64,000 nucleotides of DNA from Rhodobium gokarnense (GCF_025961475.1 NZ_JAOQNS010000003.1:258501-322500); one strand, 5' to 3'; numbered from the stretch's first letter, positions 1 to 8,627 are shown. Made by a program: numbers and translations. The notes: generated by a model from the letters alone, not told the origin.

Positions 1-1
1 G

Positions 2-88
2 CTATTGCTGAAGGCTCTGAAGGGCGCCAAGCCGCAACTGGCGCCGCCGGCGAAACAGACGCTGGATCTCAAGGCCGAGAAAAATTAG
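2..88 (+). CDS. C-terminal tail of a gene that begins before the window
   Basis: An open frame enters from the left edge and ends at a TAG at 86-88, giving 28 residues that are rich in Lys, Pro and Ala. Such a basic, proline-containing tail carries no recognisable domain, so no product can be named. It converges with the leftward M24 gene that ends at 103, leaving only 14 bases between them. The frame could also be chance, because so little of it is visible. Confidence 0.4.
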   Translation, partial: LLLKALKGAKPQLAPPAKQTLDLKAEKN

Positions 89-102
89 CCGGCAAAAATT
101 CC

Positions 103-1317
103 TCAAACCACCGTCGGCCCGGCCGGCGTCTTCGTCAGCACCTCCGCGCCGTTCGGCCCGAGCAGCACCGTGTTCGAAACGAAGAAATTGCCGCGGCCGG
201 TTTCCGTGAACCAGGACATGGCGTGGAAGGTCATGCCTTCCTGAATTTCCAGATCGGAATCGTGCCGGAGACCGGTGACCTTGTTGCCGCCGGTCCAGGA
301 CGGCGGAAAGCCGATGCCGACGAGGTAACCGCAATGGTGGCGCCGGTAGTGGGGCATGCCGGCATCGTCGACGACCTTTTGCCATGCGTCGTAGACGTCG
401 CGGGCGCGAACGCCCGGCTTCAAGGCCGCCAGGATCGCATCGAACGCCTCCTTGGAGACCTCGGCCATCTCGGCGTCCTCATCCGGAATGCTGCCGATAT
501 TGACGAGCCGGCCCTGGGGCGCGTTGTAGCGGGCAACGCAGCCGGCGACTTCCAGGAACACGCGCTCGCCCTTGCGATAGATGCCGTCACCCCAGGAAGT
601 GTGCTCCTCGGCCATCCGCGCCTCCGGCCGGATGAACGGGCCGAAGCCCGGCGGCGTACCGCCCGCGCGAGTCATCGCGGCGATGCACTCCGCCGCCACG
701 TCCGCCTCGGCTGCGCCGTCATGGATGGCGGCAACGGCAGCGGCCGTACCGGCGTCCGAGGCGACGGCCGCCCGGCGCATGATCTCCTGCTCTTCGGGTG
801 ACTTCACGAGGCGCAGCTCGTCGGCCATGCCGGTGATGTCGGTCCATACGGCGTGCTCGACATTTTCCCGGAGCGCCGCGCCGAAGCCGTAGGAGTGTCC
901 CGACGACCAGGTCTCCACACCGATCCTGCGGGTAAAGCCCGGCAGCGCGTCGATCACCTGCTCGGTCTCGACCAAGGCCTGCTGCTGCCGCGTCTTGGCG
1001 GTGGAGCGGGCGCGCAGGTGCCGGACCGCCATGTCGGCCGCCGTCTCGCTGTCGCTGTGGCCTTCGAAGAGGGCATTGCGCACCTGGTGCTCGACGGTCA
1101 CCCGCTCCATGGCCCGCGTCACCAGCGTCATGTCGCCCTCAAGGGGAACGATCAGGAGGTGCGGCGCGAAATAGCCCCAATGGTCGAGGCCGGTGAGATA
1201 GAAGATGTTCTCAGGCGTCGACAGGAGGGCAAGGTCGATGTCGCGCTCGGCCATCCTGGCGCGAAGGCGCTTCAGCCGAGCCTCCAGTTCCTGATCAGAA
1301 AACGGGTTTGCGTACAT
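103..1317 (-). CDS. M24 family hydrolase, second EutD/DoeA-like protein
   Basis: A 404-residue protein with the creatinase-type N-terminal domain (about 10-160) and the pita-bread M24 domain (about 170-395). The Asp, Asp, His, Glu, Glu metal ligands of true M24 peptidases are not apparent at the usual places. Instead it has the segment FLEVAGC..RYNAP around Glu256, which matches FFEIAGC..RYHAP in the ectoine hydrolase homologue at 7424-8620. It is therefore a paralogue of EutD, a family in which a Glu opens a ring through a covalent intermediate rather than a metal-dependent aminopeptidase. It is the last gene of the leftward operon and overlaps the nitrilase gene by 23 bases. The substrate is inferred only from context and may be a hydroxylated or otherwise altered ectoine. 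Confidence 0.85.
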   Translation of the reverse strand: MYANPFSDQELEARLKRLRARMAERDIDLALLSTPENIFYLTGLDHWGYFAPHLLIVPLEGDMTLVTRAMERVTVEHQVRNALFEGHSDSETAADMAVRHLRARSTAKTRQQQALVETEQVIDALPGFTRRIGVETWSSGHSYGFGAALRENVEHAVWTDITGMADELRLVKSPEEQEIMRRAAVASDAGTAAAVAAIHDGAAEADVAAECIAAMTRAGGTPPGFGPFIRPEARMAEEHTSWGDGIYRKGERVFLEVAGCVARYNAPQGRLVNIGSIPDEDAEMAEVSKEAFDAILAALKPGVRARDVYDAWQKVVDDAGMPHYRRHHCGYLVGIGFPPSWTGGNKVTGLRHDSDLEIQEGMTFHAMSWFTETGRGNFFVSNTVLLGPNGAEVLTKTPAGPTVV

Positions 1318-2110
1318 TGGCGGCCTCGTGTTTGCGGGAAGCGGAAAGCTCCAGCCCGGAAACGTCCTTCAGATACGGGAGCCGCTCCTGGGCGGCCCTG
1401 ACCCGCTCGGCATCGAACTCGGCGACGATCAGCTCCTCGCCGCTGCCGGCAACGGCCGGCTCCGTGCCGTCCGGCGCGACGATGCGGCTGCCGCCGTAGT
1501 AGCAAAAGCCGTTCTCCGTGCCGCCGTGATTGGCGTAGGCGAGGTAGATGCCGTTCTCGAACGCCCGGGTCGGGATCATCTTCGTCGCCACCACCTCCCA
1601 GCTATCGACCAGCGCCGTCGGCGCCAGCACCAGTTGGGCGCCGGCCTCAGCCGCGGCGCGGACGGTCTCGGGAAATTCGACCTCGTAGCAGATGAGAAGC
1701 GCCACCCGGACGCCTCTATAGGTGAAGGCCGTCGGCCGCTTGCCGGTGGTGAAATAAGCCGTCTCAAAACTGTTTGGGGAGTTCGCCTGCTTGCGATGGT
1801 TGGCGATGAGCACACCCTCCGGCGAGACGGCGGCGGCCGCGTTGTAGAGCTCGCCGTCCAGCTTTTCCGGGTAGCCATAGACGATCAGCGAGCCGGTTTT
1901 GCCAGCAAGCTTGGCCACCTCGTCGAAGAATGGCCCCTCGACCGGCTCGGCGAGCCGGATGAGGTCGTCGCCGATATTGTAGCCGGACGAAAAAAGCTCC
2001 GGGCAGACGACGATGTCGGGACCTTCATCGCCGAGCGCCTCGGCAAGGCATGTCAGCCGCTCCTCCTGGGAGCGCCCGCCCGCCGCGCATTGGTAGACGC
2101 CGATCCTCAT
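1295..2110 (-). CDS. Carbon-nitrogen hydrolase (nitrilase superfamily amidase)
   Basis: A 271-residue protein with the Glu-Lys-Cys triad of the nitrilase superfamily: Glu38 in VVCPELF, Lys107 in ANHRKQAN and Cys141 in LLICYEVEFPE. The family hydrolyses amides, carbamoyl groups or nitriles. The ATG at 2110 is used because MRIGVYQC is the normal first strand of the fold, although the frame is open further upstream. It overlaps the eutC-like gene by 4 bases (ATGA), so translation is probably coupled. A nitrilase is not part of the classical ectoine pathway. In this operon it may remove an amide or N-acyl group from an intermediate, which is inference. Confidence 0.9.
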   Translation of the reverse strand: MRIGVYQCAAGGRSQEERLTCLAEALGDEGPDIVVCPELFSSGYNIGDDLIRLAEPVEGPFFDEVAKLAGKTGSLIVYGYPEKLDGELYNAAAAVSPEGVLIANHRKQANSPNSFETAYFTTGKRPTAFTYRGVRVALLICYEVEFPETVRAAAEAGAQLVLAPTALVDSWEVVATKMIPTRAFENGIYLAYANHGGTENGFCYYGGSRIVAPDGTEPAVAGSGEELIVAEFDAERVRAAQERLPYLKDVSGLELSASRKHEAANVRKPVF

Positions 2111-3099
2111 GCCGATATCGCCGTGCCGATGGAAGACGTTAACGCGACCGCCCGGGCATGCGTGGCGATCGCCGTATCCTGCGCACCGGTGCCGGTGAGA
2201 TCGCAGATGGTGACGTCCGAGGGACTTTTGCGCGCGATTACCTCGCCGGTAACGACCGCGCCGAGTTCGGCCGGCATTGGACCGGTCCAGAGCCCGGCGG
2301 TAATCGCGGACCGCAATTCGCCGAGCGCCTCGCACTGGCTGACCCGGTCGCAGATATAGGCGTCGGCGGCAATGAGCGCCCTCGGGTCGATCTCGTTCTT
2401 CTCGCCCTGGTCGGAGCCCATGGCGGTGATGTGAAGGCCGGGATGCAGCCAGTCGGCGGACAGGATCGGCTCCTTCGCCGGCGTCGTCGTGACGACGAGC
2501 TGGCTGTCCGCAACGAGCTTGGCCGGATCGTCGACGCCAAGAACCTCAATGCCGAGATCGGCGGCGATGTCCGCCGCGCAGTCCGCCGCCTTGACGGGAT
2601 CGCGGCCCCAGACCAGCACGCGGCTGAACGGCCGCACCAGCCGCGCCGCCTTGATCTGCAGCCGCGCCTGAACGCCCGTGCCGAGAACGCCGGCCGTCGT
2701 CACCTCTTCCGGCGCCATATGCCGTGCGGCCACGGCGCCGGCCGCGGCCGTACGCACATCCGTCAGATAGCCATTGTCGAGGAACAGCGCCTCGACGAGC
2801 CCGGTCCTGGCCGAGAACAGGATCATCAGCCCGTTGAGGCTCGGCAGCCCGAGGGACGGGTTGTCGAAGAAGCCGGGGCTGACCTTGATCGCGAAACCGT
2901 CGAAGCCGGGAATATAGGCGGTCTTGACGTCGACCTCGCCATTCGCCTCCGGGATCGCCATGGAAAGGATCGGCGGCATCACGACGGAGCCGCTGGCGAG
3001 CGCCGCGAACGCTTTCTCGACCACGTCGATGGCGGTTAGGTCGAGCTTAACCGCCTCCCTCAGTTCCGCCTCGGTGACGACGAGGATGTCACGCGCCAT
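2107..3099 (-). CDS. eutC: EutC-type ornithine cyclodeaminase family protein
   Basis: A 330-residue member of the ornithine cyclodeaminase/mu-crystallin family. The NAD-binding Rossmann loop GVLGTGVQAR lies at about 137-146, with the conserved LTDVRTAAAGAVAA segment just before it and Lys72 in the substrate region. From remembered family sequences, the run VSPGFFDNPSLGLPSLNG and the ending DLTGTGAQDTAIAT are typical of EutC, the ectoine/hydroxyectoine utilisation branch, rather than of true ornithine cyclodeaminase. It overlaps the eutB-like gene by 11 bases, the usual EutB-EutC pairing. In characterised systems EutABC convert hydroxyectoine towards ectoine. EutA is not seen here, so the exact reaction is open. 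Confidence 0.85.
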   Translation of the reverse strand: MARDILVVTEAELREAVKLDLTAIDVVEKAFAALASGSVVMPPILSMAIPEANGEVDVKTAYIPGFDGFAIKVSPGFFDNPSLGLPSLNGLMILFSARTGLVEALFLDNGYLTDVRTAAAGAVAARHMAPEEVTTAGVLGTGVQARLQIKAARLVRPFSRVLVWGRDPVKAADCAADIAADLGIEVLGVDDPAKLVADSQLVVTTTPAKEPILSADWLHPGLHITAMGSDQGEKNEIDPRALIAADAYICDRVSQCEALGELRSAITAGLWTGPMPAELGAVVTGEVIARKSPSDVTICDLTGTGAQDTAIATHARAVALTSSIGTAISA

Positions 3100-4096
3100 A
3101 GGGCATCCCCTTGATGGTGAGATCGCCGAGCATCACGTCCGCCCCAGTGATCACTTGCGTGAAGACCTGCATGTCGACATTCCGTCCGGTAATCACGGTG
3201 GCGGCCGGTCCTTCCGGCTTCGGCAGCTTGCCGGCCTGAAGCGCGGCGATGCCGACGACGCAGGCGCCCTCCGCCACCAGCCGGTCCTCGTAATAGAGCG
3301 TCTGCATGGCCCGGTAGATTTCCTCTTCCGTGACCAGCACCACCTCGTCGAGGAGGTCGCGGCAGAGCGCAAATGACAGCCGGTTCTGAAGCCCGATGCC
3401 GCCGCCGAGGGAATCGGCAAGGCTCTCCACCTCTTCGACCTCCACCGGGTGGCCGGCCTTGATGGACGCATGCATTGCCGCGCCCCGGTCCATGGATATC
3501 CCGATCACGCGCGCCTTCGGATTGGCGGCCTTCACCGCCAGCGCGATGCCGCCGGCAAGCCCGCCGCCGGAGAGCGGCACCAGCACCATGTCAAGATCCG
3601 GCCGGTCCTCCATCAGTTCCAGCCCGATGGTGCCCTGGCCGGCGATCACCAGCGGATCGTCGAAGGGCGAGATCTCCGTCAGCCCCTCCTCGGCGCAGAG
3701 CCGAAGGCTTTCCTCCAAGGCATCGTCCTGGCTCGCACCGACGATGCGCACCTCCGCGCCGAGCGCCCGGATGCCATCGACCTTCGTTTGCGGCACCAGC
3801 GAAGACATGCAGATGACGGCTCTTAGCCCCCGCGCCCGCGCCGCATAGGCAACACCGCGGCCATGATTGCCGGTGGAGCAGCAGGTGACACCGGCAACGT
3901 CGCCCGGCAGCGAGAAGACGGCATTGACCGCGCCGCGCAGCTTGAAGGCACCGATCGGCTGGGTGTTTTCCAGCTTGAGGAGGAAGTCGTGGCCGCAAAG
4001 GCCGGAAAGATGCGGCGAGGGAACCAGCGGCGTGCGGATGACGGTTCCGGAGATCCTCTTTCTTGCGGCGAGGATGTCCGCAAGGCTGACGCTCAT
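3089..4096 (-). CDS. eutB: EutB-type threonine dehydratase-like PLP enzyme
   Basis: A 335-residue fold-type II PLP enzyme. The PLP-binding lysine is Lys52 in GAFKLRGA, the STGNHGR segment follows, and the glycine loop SGGGLAGGIA binds the cofactor phosphate. The signature DSLGGGIGLQNR with RDLLDEVVLV is typical of EutB of ectoine utilisation operons and separates it from biosynthetic threonine deaminase (IlvA), which also has an ACT-like regulatory domain absent here. The start ATG overlaps the end of the ABC ATPase gene by 4 bases. The known role of the family is dehydration or deamination of a beta-hydroxy amino acid, and the hydroxyectoine route is the likely context. Confidence 0.88.
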   Translation of the reverse strand: MSVSLADILAARKRISGTVIRTPLVPSPHLSGLCGHDFLLKLENTQPIGAFKLRGAVNAVFSLPGDVAGVTCCSTGNHGRGVAYAARARGLRAVICMSSLVPQTKVDGIRALGAEVRIVGASQDDALEESLRLCAEEGLTEISPFDDPLVIAGQGTIGLELMEDRPDLDMVLVPLSGGGLAGGIALAVKAANPKARVIGISMDRGAAMHASIKAGHPVEVEEVESLADSLGGGIGLQNRLSFALCRDLLDEVVLVTEEEIYRAMQTLYYEDRLVAEGACVVGIAALQAGKLPKPEGPAATVITGRNVDMQVFTQVITGADVMLGDLTIKGMPYGA

Positions 4097-4911
4097 CCCG
4101 CCTCCATGACCGCGGAGAGGAATTGCTGGGTGCGTTCCTTCTGCGGATTGCCGAATAGCTCGTCGGGGCTGCCCTGCTCCTCGATCTTACCGCCGAAGAA
4201 GAAGCAAACCCGGTCGGAGATTTCCTTCGCAAACCCCATCTGGTGGGTCACCATCAGCATCGTCAGGTTATGCTTGTCGACCAGTTCGCGGATGACGTTT
4301 GTCACCTCGCCGATGACCTCCGGGTCGAGCGCAGAGGTCACCTCGTCGAACAGCATCACCTTCGGCCGCATGGCCAGCGCCCGGGCGATCGCCACGCGCT
4401 GCTGCTGGCCGCCGGAAAGCCGCGACGGGTGCTGGTCGACCTTGTCTTCCAGCCCCACCATCTGAAGGAGTTCCAGCGAGCGCTCGCGCGCCTCCTTCTT
4501 GGAAAGCCCGAGCACGTGGACCGGCGCCTCCATGCAGTTTTCCAGCGCCGTCATGTGCGGGAACAGGTTGAAGTGCTGGAAGCACATGCCGATGTCGGCG
4601 CGCATCTTGCGCAGATATTTCTCCGAGGCCGGCACCAGCACGCCGCCCTTTTCCATGTGGGTGAGCGGCTTGCCGTCCACATAGATGACGCCGCCATTGA
4701 TCGTCTCCAGCGTCATCAGCATGCGCAGCACCGTCGTCTTGCCGGAGCCGGACGGGCCGATGACGGAGACCATTTCGCCGGCGGCGACGTCGAGGTCGAG
4801 CGAATCGAGCACGACCAGCGCCCCGTAGCTCTTGGTGACGTTCATGAACCGGACCATCGGGACATCGTCCCCTTCCAGCCGGAGGGGATAGGCGGACATG
4901 TCTTCTGACAT
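4093..4911 (-). CDS. ehuA: ABC transporter ATP-binding protein, ectoine/polar amino acid type
   Basis: A 272-residue ATPase that powers uptake through the two permeases encoded just upstream. Walker A is GPSGSGKTT, the signature is LSGGQQQRVAIARAL, and Walker B is VMLFDEVTSALDPE, followed by the H-loop VTHQMGFA. The GlnQ/HisP class couples to family 3 binding proteins. The gene overlaps the ehuD-like permease gene by a single base and the eutB-like gene by 4 bases, so transporter and enzymes form one tightly packed operon. The ehuA name rests on its place next to EutB and EutC; another polar amino acid could be the true substrate. Confidence 0.87.
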   Translation of the reverse strand: MSEDMSAYPLRLEGDDVPMVRFMNVTKSYGALVVLDSLDLDVAAGEMVSVIGPSGSGKTTVLRMLMTLETINGGVIYVDGKPLTHMEKGGVLVPASEKYLRKMRADIGMCFQHFNLFPHMTALENCMEAPVHVLGLSKKEARERSLELLQMVGLEDKVDQHPSRLSGGQQQRVAIARALAMRPKVMLFDEVTSALDPEVIGEVTNVIRELVDKHNLTMLMVTHQMGFAKEISDRVCFFFGGKIEEQGSPDELFGNPQKERTQQFLSAVMEAG

Positions 4912-5582
4912 CAGATCAACCCGAGTTTCTTGCGCACCCAGGCCTCAAAGACCCGGATCAGGGCAGCGGTTGGCAGCGAGATGAGGAGGAAGATGACGCC
5001 GACCAGCGTGTAGGGCTCCAGGAAGCGGTAGCTCTCTGAGCCGATGGCGTTGGCCGTATGCATGAGTTCCGCAACGCCGATGACGGACAGCATCGGCGTG
5101 TCCTTGAAGATGCCGACGAGGTAATTGCCCATGCCGGCGAGCGAGGGCGGCAGTGCCTGCGGAATGATGATGCGGAAATAGGTTCGCGCGGTGCTGAAAT
5201 TGAGCGCCCGCGCCGCCTCCCACTGGCCCTTCGGCACGCTCTCCAGCCCGCCGCGATAGACCTCGGAGAGATAGGACGCGTAGTGCAGGCCGATGGCGAT
5301 CATGCCGCTCGTCCAGGGCGACAGCCGGATGCCGAATTGCGGGCCGACGTAATAGACGAAGAAGATCTGCAGCACGAGCGGCGTGGAGCGGATGAACTCC
5401 ACCACCTCGCGCACGCCGCGGGTCAGCACCCTGGAGGGCGTGCGCTGGGCGAGCGCCAGCGCGAGCCCGAGGACGACCGCTATGGCATAGCCGAGGCCGG
5501 CGGCGAGCAGCGTGTTGAGGGTCGCCAGCAAGAGCCGCGGCAGGATCTCGAAGGTGAAGTCCCAGCGCCAGTCGAAACCCAT
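4911..5582 (-). CDS. ehuD: ABC transporter permease, HisM/EhuD type
   Basis: A 223-residue inner membrane permease with about five membrane segments. It has the EAA loop EVYRGGLESVPKGQWEAARAL at mid-length that docks on the ATPase, and the REVVEFIRSTPLVLQ segment typical of the HisM/GlnP family. It lies 3 bases after the companion permease gene and touches the ATPase gene. The two permeases probably form a heterodimer that receives substrate from the binding protein encoded at 6366-7211. Confidence 0.87.
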   Translation of the reverse strand: MGFDWRWDFTFEILPRLLLATLNTLLAAGLGYAIAVVLGLALALAQRTPSRVLTRGVREVVEFIRSTPLVLQIFFVYYVGPQFGIRLSPWTSGMIAIGLHYASYLSEVYRGGLESVPKGQWEAARALNFSTARTYFRIIIPQALPPSLAGMGNYLVGIFKDTPMLSVIGVAELMHTANAIGSESYRFLEPYTLVGVIFLLISLPTAALIRVFEAWVRKKLGLI

Positions 5583-5585
5583 GCC

Positions 5586-6251
5586 TCAGGCCCTCCCCAG
5601 CTTGCGCGCCATGAACCGCTCCAGCCAGCGCATGAACGGCGTGATCGCGAACCGGGCCATCACGTAATAGATGATGAGCGCCGTCCCGAAGGCCTGGATG
5701 GACAGGAACGTGGTGCTGTTGATCTGCTTGGCCTCGAACATCAGGTCGGAGACCGAGATCAGCGAGACCAGCGCCGTTCCCTTCAAAAGCTCGATCAGGA
5801 GGTTGCCCCAGGGCGGCAGCATGTTGAGCAGGGCCTGCGGGAAGATAATCCGCACCATCCGCTTGGTCGGCGACATGTTGAGGGCGAGCGCCGCTTCCCA
5901 CTGTCCGCGCGGAACCGACAGGATGCCGCCGCGCACCAGCTCCGCGCCGTAAGCCCCGAGATTCATGCCGACGGCGACGAAGCCGGCGGTGAATTTCTCA
6001 AGCGTGATGCCGAACAGCGGCAGCACGAAGAAGATCCAGTAAAGCTGGACCAAGAGCGACGTGCCGCGGAAGATCTCGATATAGACGGTGGCGAAACCGC
6101 GGATGAGCGGATTCTTCGACATCCGCATCAGCCCGGCGACGAAGGCGATGACGATCGCCAGCACGGCGGCGAGGATCGTCTGCAGCGCGGTGATGATGGT
6201 GCCGTCGACGAAGCGCGGACCGTATTCTGCGAGATACTCGAAATAGCTCAT
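5586..6251 (-). CDS. ehuC: ABC transporter permease, HisQ/EhuC type
   Basis: A 221-residue inner membrane permease of the same family as its neighbour. Its EAA loop contains ELVRGGILSVPRGQWEAALAL and its first half has EIFRGTSLLVQLYWIFF. The gene follows the binding protein gene after 114 bases and precedes the second permease by 3 bases. Two unequal permeases with one ATPase and one family 3 binding protein is the arrangement of the EhuABCD ectoine importer. Confidence 0.87.
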   Translation of the reverse strand: MSYFEYLAEYGPRFVDGTIITALQTILAAVLAIVIAFVAGLMRMSKNPLIRGFATVYIEIFRGTSLLVQLYWIFFVLPLFGITLEKFTAGFVAVGMNLGAYGAELVRGGILSVPRGQWEAALALNMSPTKRMVRIIFPQALLNMLPPWGNLLIELLKGTALVSLISVSDLMFEAKQINSTTFLSIQAFGTALIIYYVMARFAITPFMRWLERFMARKLGRA

Positions 6252-6365
6252 GGCCGCCTATCCGAGTGGAATGAACCGGGAAGTCGCACCGGCGCCTGCC
6301 GGCACGGCGGACGGGCGGCGCGCCTTCAGCGGCCACCCATCCCGTTCGGTATTCGCGATCTCGGA

Positions 6366-7211
6366 TCAGCGGTTGTTGCAGACCCACTCTGTGGTCTTGT
6401 CGCCCGGAAGCTGGGACTCCGTGTAGCCGTACTCGGCCACGTCCTTCATCATCTGCTCCGAGCCGAGATATTTGGCCTCGGCCTCGTTGAACTTCTCAAG
6501 GAAGTCCTTGTCGGCGTCGCGGAAGCCGATGCCGACCCAGTTGAGGGTCCAGTCCGGCAGAGCGGACGGATCGGTGACCTCGATGTCGTCGGCTTCCTTG
6601 GCAAGGTTCAGCGCCGTGAAGTAGGTGACGCCGCCGGCATCGGCCCGGCCCGCGCGGACCGCGGCGAGGATCTCGGTCGGCCCCGGAACGGCCATGACGT
6701 TGGCATCCGGAACGCCTTCCTTCTTGGCGGCCTCGATGGAGTTGTAGCCGGCGCCGGTGACGAAGACGGCGTCCTTCTCCTTGATGTCCTGGTAGTTGCT
6801 GATGCCCTTCGGATTGCCCTTCGGCACGATGAAGGCATCGCCGAACTTGCCCATCGGATCGGAGAACGCGATGTTCTCGCAGCGGCTCTTCAGGATGTAC
6901 ATGCCGCCGGTGATGACGTCGAAGCGGTTGGCCTTCAGGCCCGGGATCAGGCCGCCCCATTCGGTGACGACCGGCTCGATGTTCTCATAGCCCATGGTCT
7001 TCAGGACACCGATGGTGAAGGCGTTGGCGAAGCCCAGCGGCTTGTTGTTCTCGCCCGGATAGGCCCAGGGAATCTCGTTGGCGAAACCGAGACGGATCGT
7101 CTCGCCGGCCTCGATCCGGTCCATCAGCGGACCGGCCTTGGCCGGTACGGTCGCGAAGGCGGCGACGGCCATGGATGCTGCGGCGATACCTTTCAGGAAG
7201 ATGCTCTTCAT
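6366..7211 (-). CDS. ehuB: Family 3 substrate-binding protein, EhuB type
   Basis: A 281-residue periplasmic binding protein, first gene of the leftward operon. It starts with a Sec signal peptide (residues 1 to about 26, ending VPAKA before GPLMDRIEAGE). The mature part has the bilobal family 3 pattern, including IRLGFANEIPWAYPGE near the N-terminus and DVITGGMYI in the middle, which matches ectoine-binding EhuB from memory. It is transcribed away from the eutD-like gene at 7424. Ligand identity is inferred from the EutB, EutC and EutD neighbours. Confidence 0.88.
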   Translation of the reverse strand: MKSIFLKGIAAASMAVAAFATVPAKAGPLMDRIEAGETIRLGFANEIPWAYPGENNKPLGFANAFTIGVLKTMGYENIEPVVTEWGGLIPGLKANRFDVITGGMYILKSRCENIAFSDPMGKFGDAFIVPKGNPKGISNYQDIKEKDAVFVTGAGYNSIEAAKKEGVPDANVMAVPGPTEILAAVRAGRADAGGVTYFTALNLAKEADDIEVTDPSALPDWTLNWVGIGFRDADKDFLEKFNEAEAKYLGSEQMMKDVAEYGYTESQLPGDKTTEWVCNNR

Positions 7212-7263
7212 CTGGTGCTCCGTTTCCCTCTGTTTGATATGCGTAATGTTCTGGATGGGTTTG

Positions 7264-7379
7264 TTGTGTACAGCATGACCTCCCAGAACAAGGAGTCAAC
7301 GGGGCGAGCTTGATTTTCTTCACGGAAATCGGCCGGATTGTATTTTTCGCTATTCACCGGGGCAGCCGGCTGTGTACAA
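7264..7379. promoter_or_regulatory. Two TTGTGTACA-type boxes in the divergent promoter region
   Basis: The 212-base gap between the binding protein gene and the eutD-like gene carries TTGTGTACAG at 7264-7273 and CTGTGTACAA at 7370-7379. Each is one base away from the palindrome TTGTGTACAA, and the two are 106 bases apart, about ten helical turns. FCD-type GntR regulators bind short palindromes of this kind, and such a regulator is encoded at 9789-10562, so it is the likely ligand-responsive repressor of both operons. No direct evidence of binding exists. Confidence 0.5.
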
Positions 7380-7423
7380 ATCGGGCAGTCGCTTGTCTCT
7401 TGTGCAGTGCAAGGAAACCGCCG

Positions 7424-8620
7424 ATGCCGGCCTCCCAGCTCCCCTTCTCGTCATCCGAATACCAGCGGCGCCTCAACAAGGTGCGCAGCGCCATGGCCGC
7501 CGCCGACATCGACGTCCTGTTCGTCGAGGACCCCTCCAACATGGCCTGGCTGACCGGCTATGACGGCTGGTCCTTCTACGTCCACCAGGGCGTCCTGGTG
7601 TTCCATGACGAGGACCCGGTCTGGTGGGGCCGCAACCAGGACGCCAACGGTGCGGTCCGCACCTGCTGGATGACGGACGACCGGGTCGCGCGCTATCCCG
7701 ACCACTACGTCCAGTCGGTGCATTGCCACCCGATGGAGACCCTTGCCGCGCTCATCCGCGAGCGCGGCTATGCGACCAAGCGCCTCGGCCTTGAGCTTGA
7801 GAACTATTACTTTTCGGCCAAGGCTTACCTGGTGCTGCAATCGGAACTGCCGGATGCCGACCTCGTCGACGCCACCGCCCTCGTCAACTGGCAACGCGCT
7901 GTGAAGTCCGACGAAGAGATCGTCTTCATGCGCCGCGCCGCGCGCATTTCGGAGCGCATCGTCGACGGCATCCTGGAGCGCATCGAGCCGGGCATGAAGA
8001 AGAACGACATGGTCGCGCAGATCCACGCCGACGCCGTGCGCGGCATGGACGACGGCACCGGCGACCTGTGGGGCGACTACCCGGCCATCGTGCCGCTGCT
8101 GCCGAGCGGGTCGGACGCCGCGGCGCCGCACCTGACCTGGGACGGCCGCACCTTCGAGACCGGCACCGCCACCTTCTTCGAGATCGCCGGCTGCTACCGG
8201 CGCTACCACGCCCCGTTCTGCCGCACGGTCTTCCTCGGCACCCCGCCGCAATACATGAAAGACGCCGAAGCTGCCCTCGTCGAGGGCCTCAGCGCAGGCC
8301 TTGAGGCCGCCCGGCCCGGCAACACCGCCGCCGACATCGCCCGCGCCCTCGGCGCCCCGCTCGCCCGCGCCGGCATCGACCGCGCCGCCCGCGCCGGCTA
8401 CCCGATCGGCCTCTCCTACCCGCCCGACTGGGGCGAGCGCACCATTTCCATCCGCGTCGAGGACGACACCGTGCTGGAGCCGGGCATGACCTTCCACTTC
8501 ATGCCGGGCCTGTGGATGAACGACTGGGGGCTGGAAATCACCGAAAGCATCCTGATCAGGCCGGACGGCCCGGCCGAGTGCCTCTGCAACCGGCCGCGCG
8601 AGCTCTTCGTGAAGAACTGA
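7424..8620 (+). CDS. eutD: Ectoine hydrolase (EutD/DoeA), M24 family
   Basis: A 398-residue protein. EutD opens the ectoine pyrimidine ring to give N-alpha-acetyl-diaminobutyrate. Family hallmarks are NMAWLTGYDGWSFYVHQ near residues 39-55, DATALVNWQRAVKS at about 149-162, and FFEIAGCYRRYHAPF with Glu253 as the expected nucleophile. The metal-binding residues of M24 peptidases are missing, as in known EutD. The ATG at 7424 is chosen because AAGGA lies about ten bases upstream and the protein then begins at the usual place, although the frame is open from 7310. It leads the rightward operon with the M20 deacylase and the regulator. Confidence 0.9.
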   Translation: MPASQLPFSSSEYQRRLNKVRSAMAAADIDVLFVEDPSNMAWLTGYDGWSFYVHQGVLVFHDEDPVWWGRNQDANGAVRTCWMTDDRVARYPDHYVQSVHCHPMETLAALIRERGYATKRLGLELENYYFSAKAYLVLQSELPDADLVDATALVNWQRAVKSDEEIVFMRRAARISERIVDGILERIEPGMKKNDMVAQIHADAVRGMDDGTGDLWGDYPAIVPLLPSGSDAAAPHLTWDGRTFETGTATFFEIAGCYRRYHAPFCRTVFLGTPPQYMKDAEAALVEGLSAGLEAARPGNTAADIARALGAPLARAGIDRAARAGYPIGLSYPPDWGERTISIRVEDDTVLEPGMTFHFMPGLWMNDWGLEITESILIRPDGPAECLCNRPRELFVKN

Positions 8621-8627
8621 ACCCGCA

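Noticed and set aside
5058-7313. 751-codon open frame on the plus strand across the transporter genes
   Set aside because: It is antisense to the two permease genes and the binding protein gene, has no family motifs and is rich in Arg, Gly and Asp as expected of G+C-rich shadow frames.
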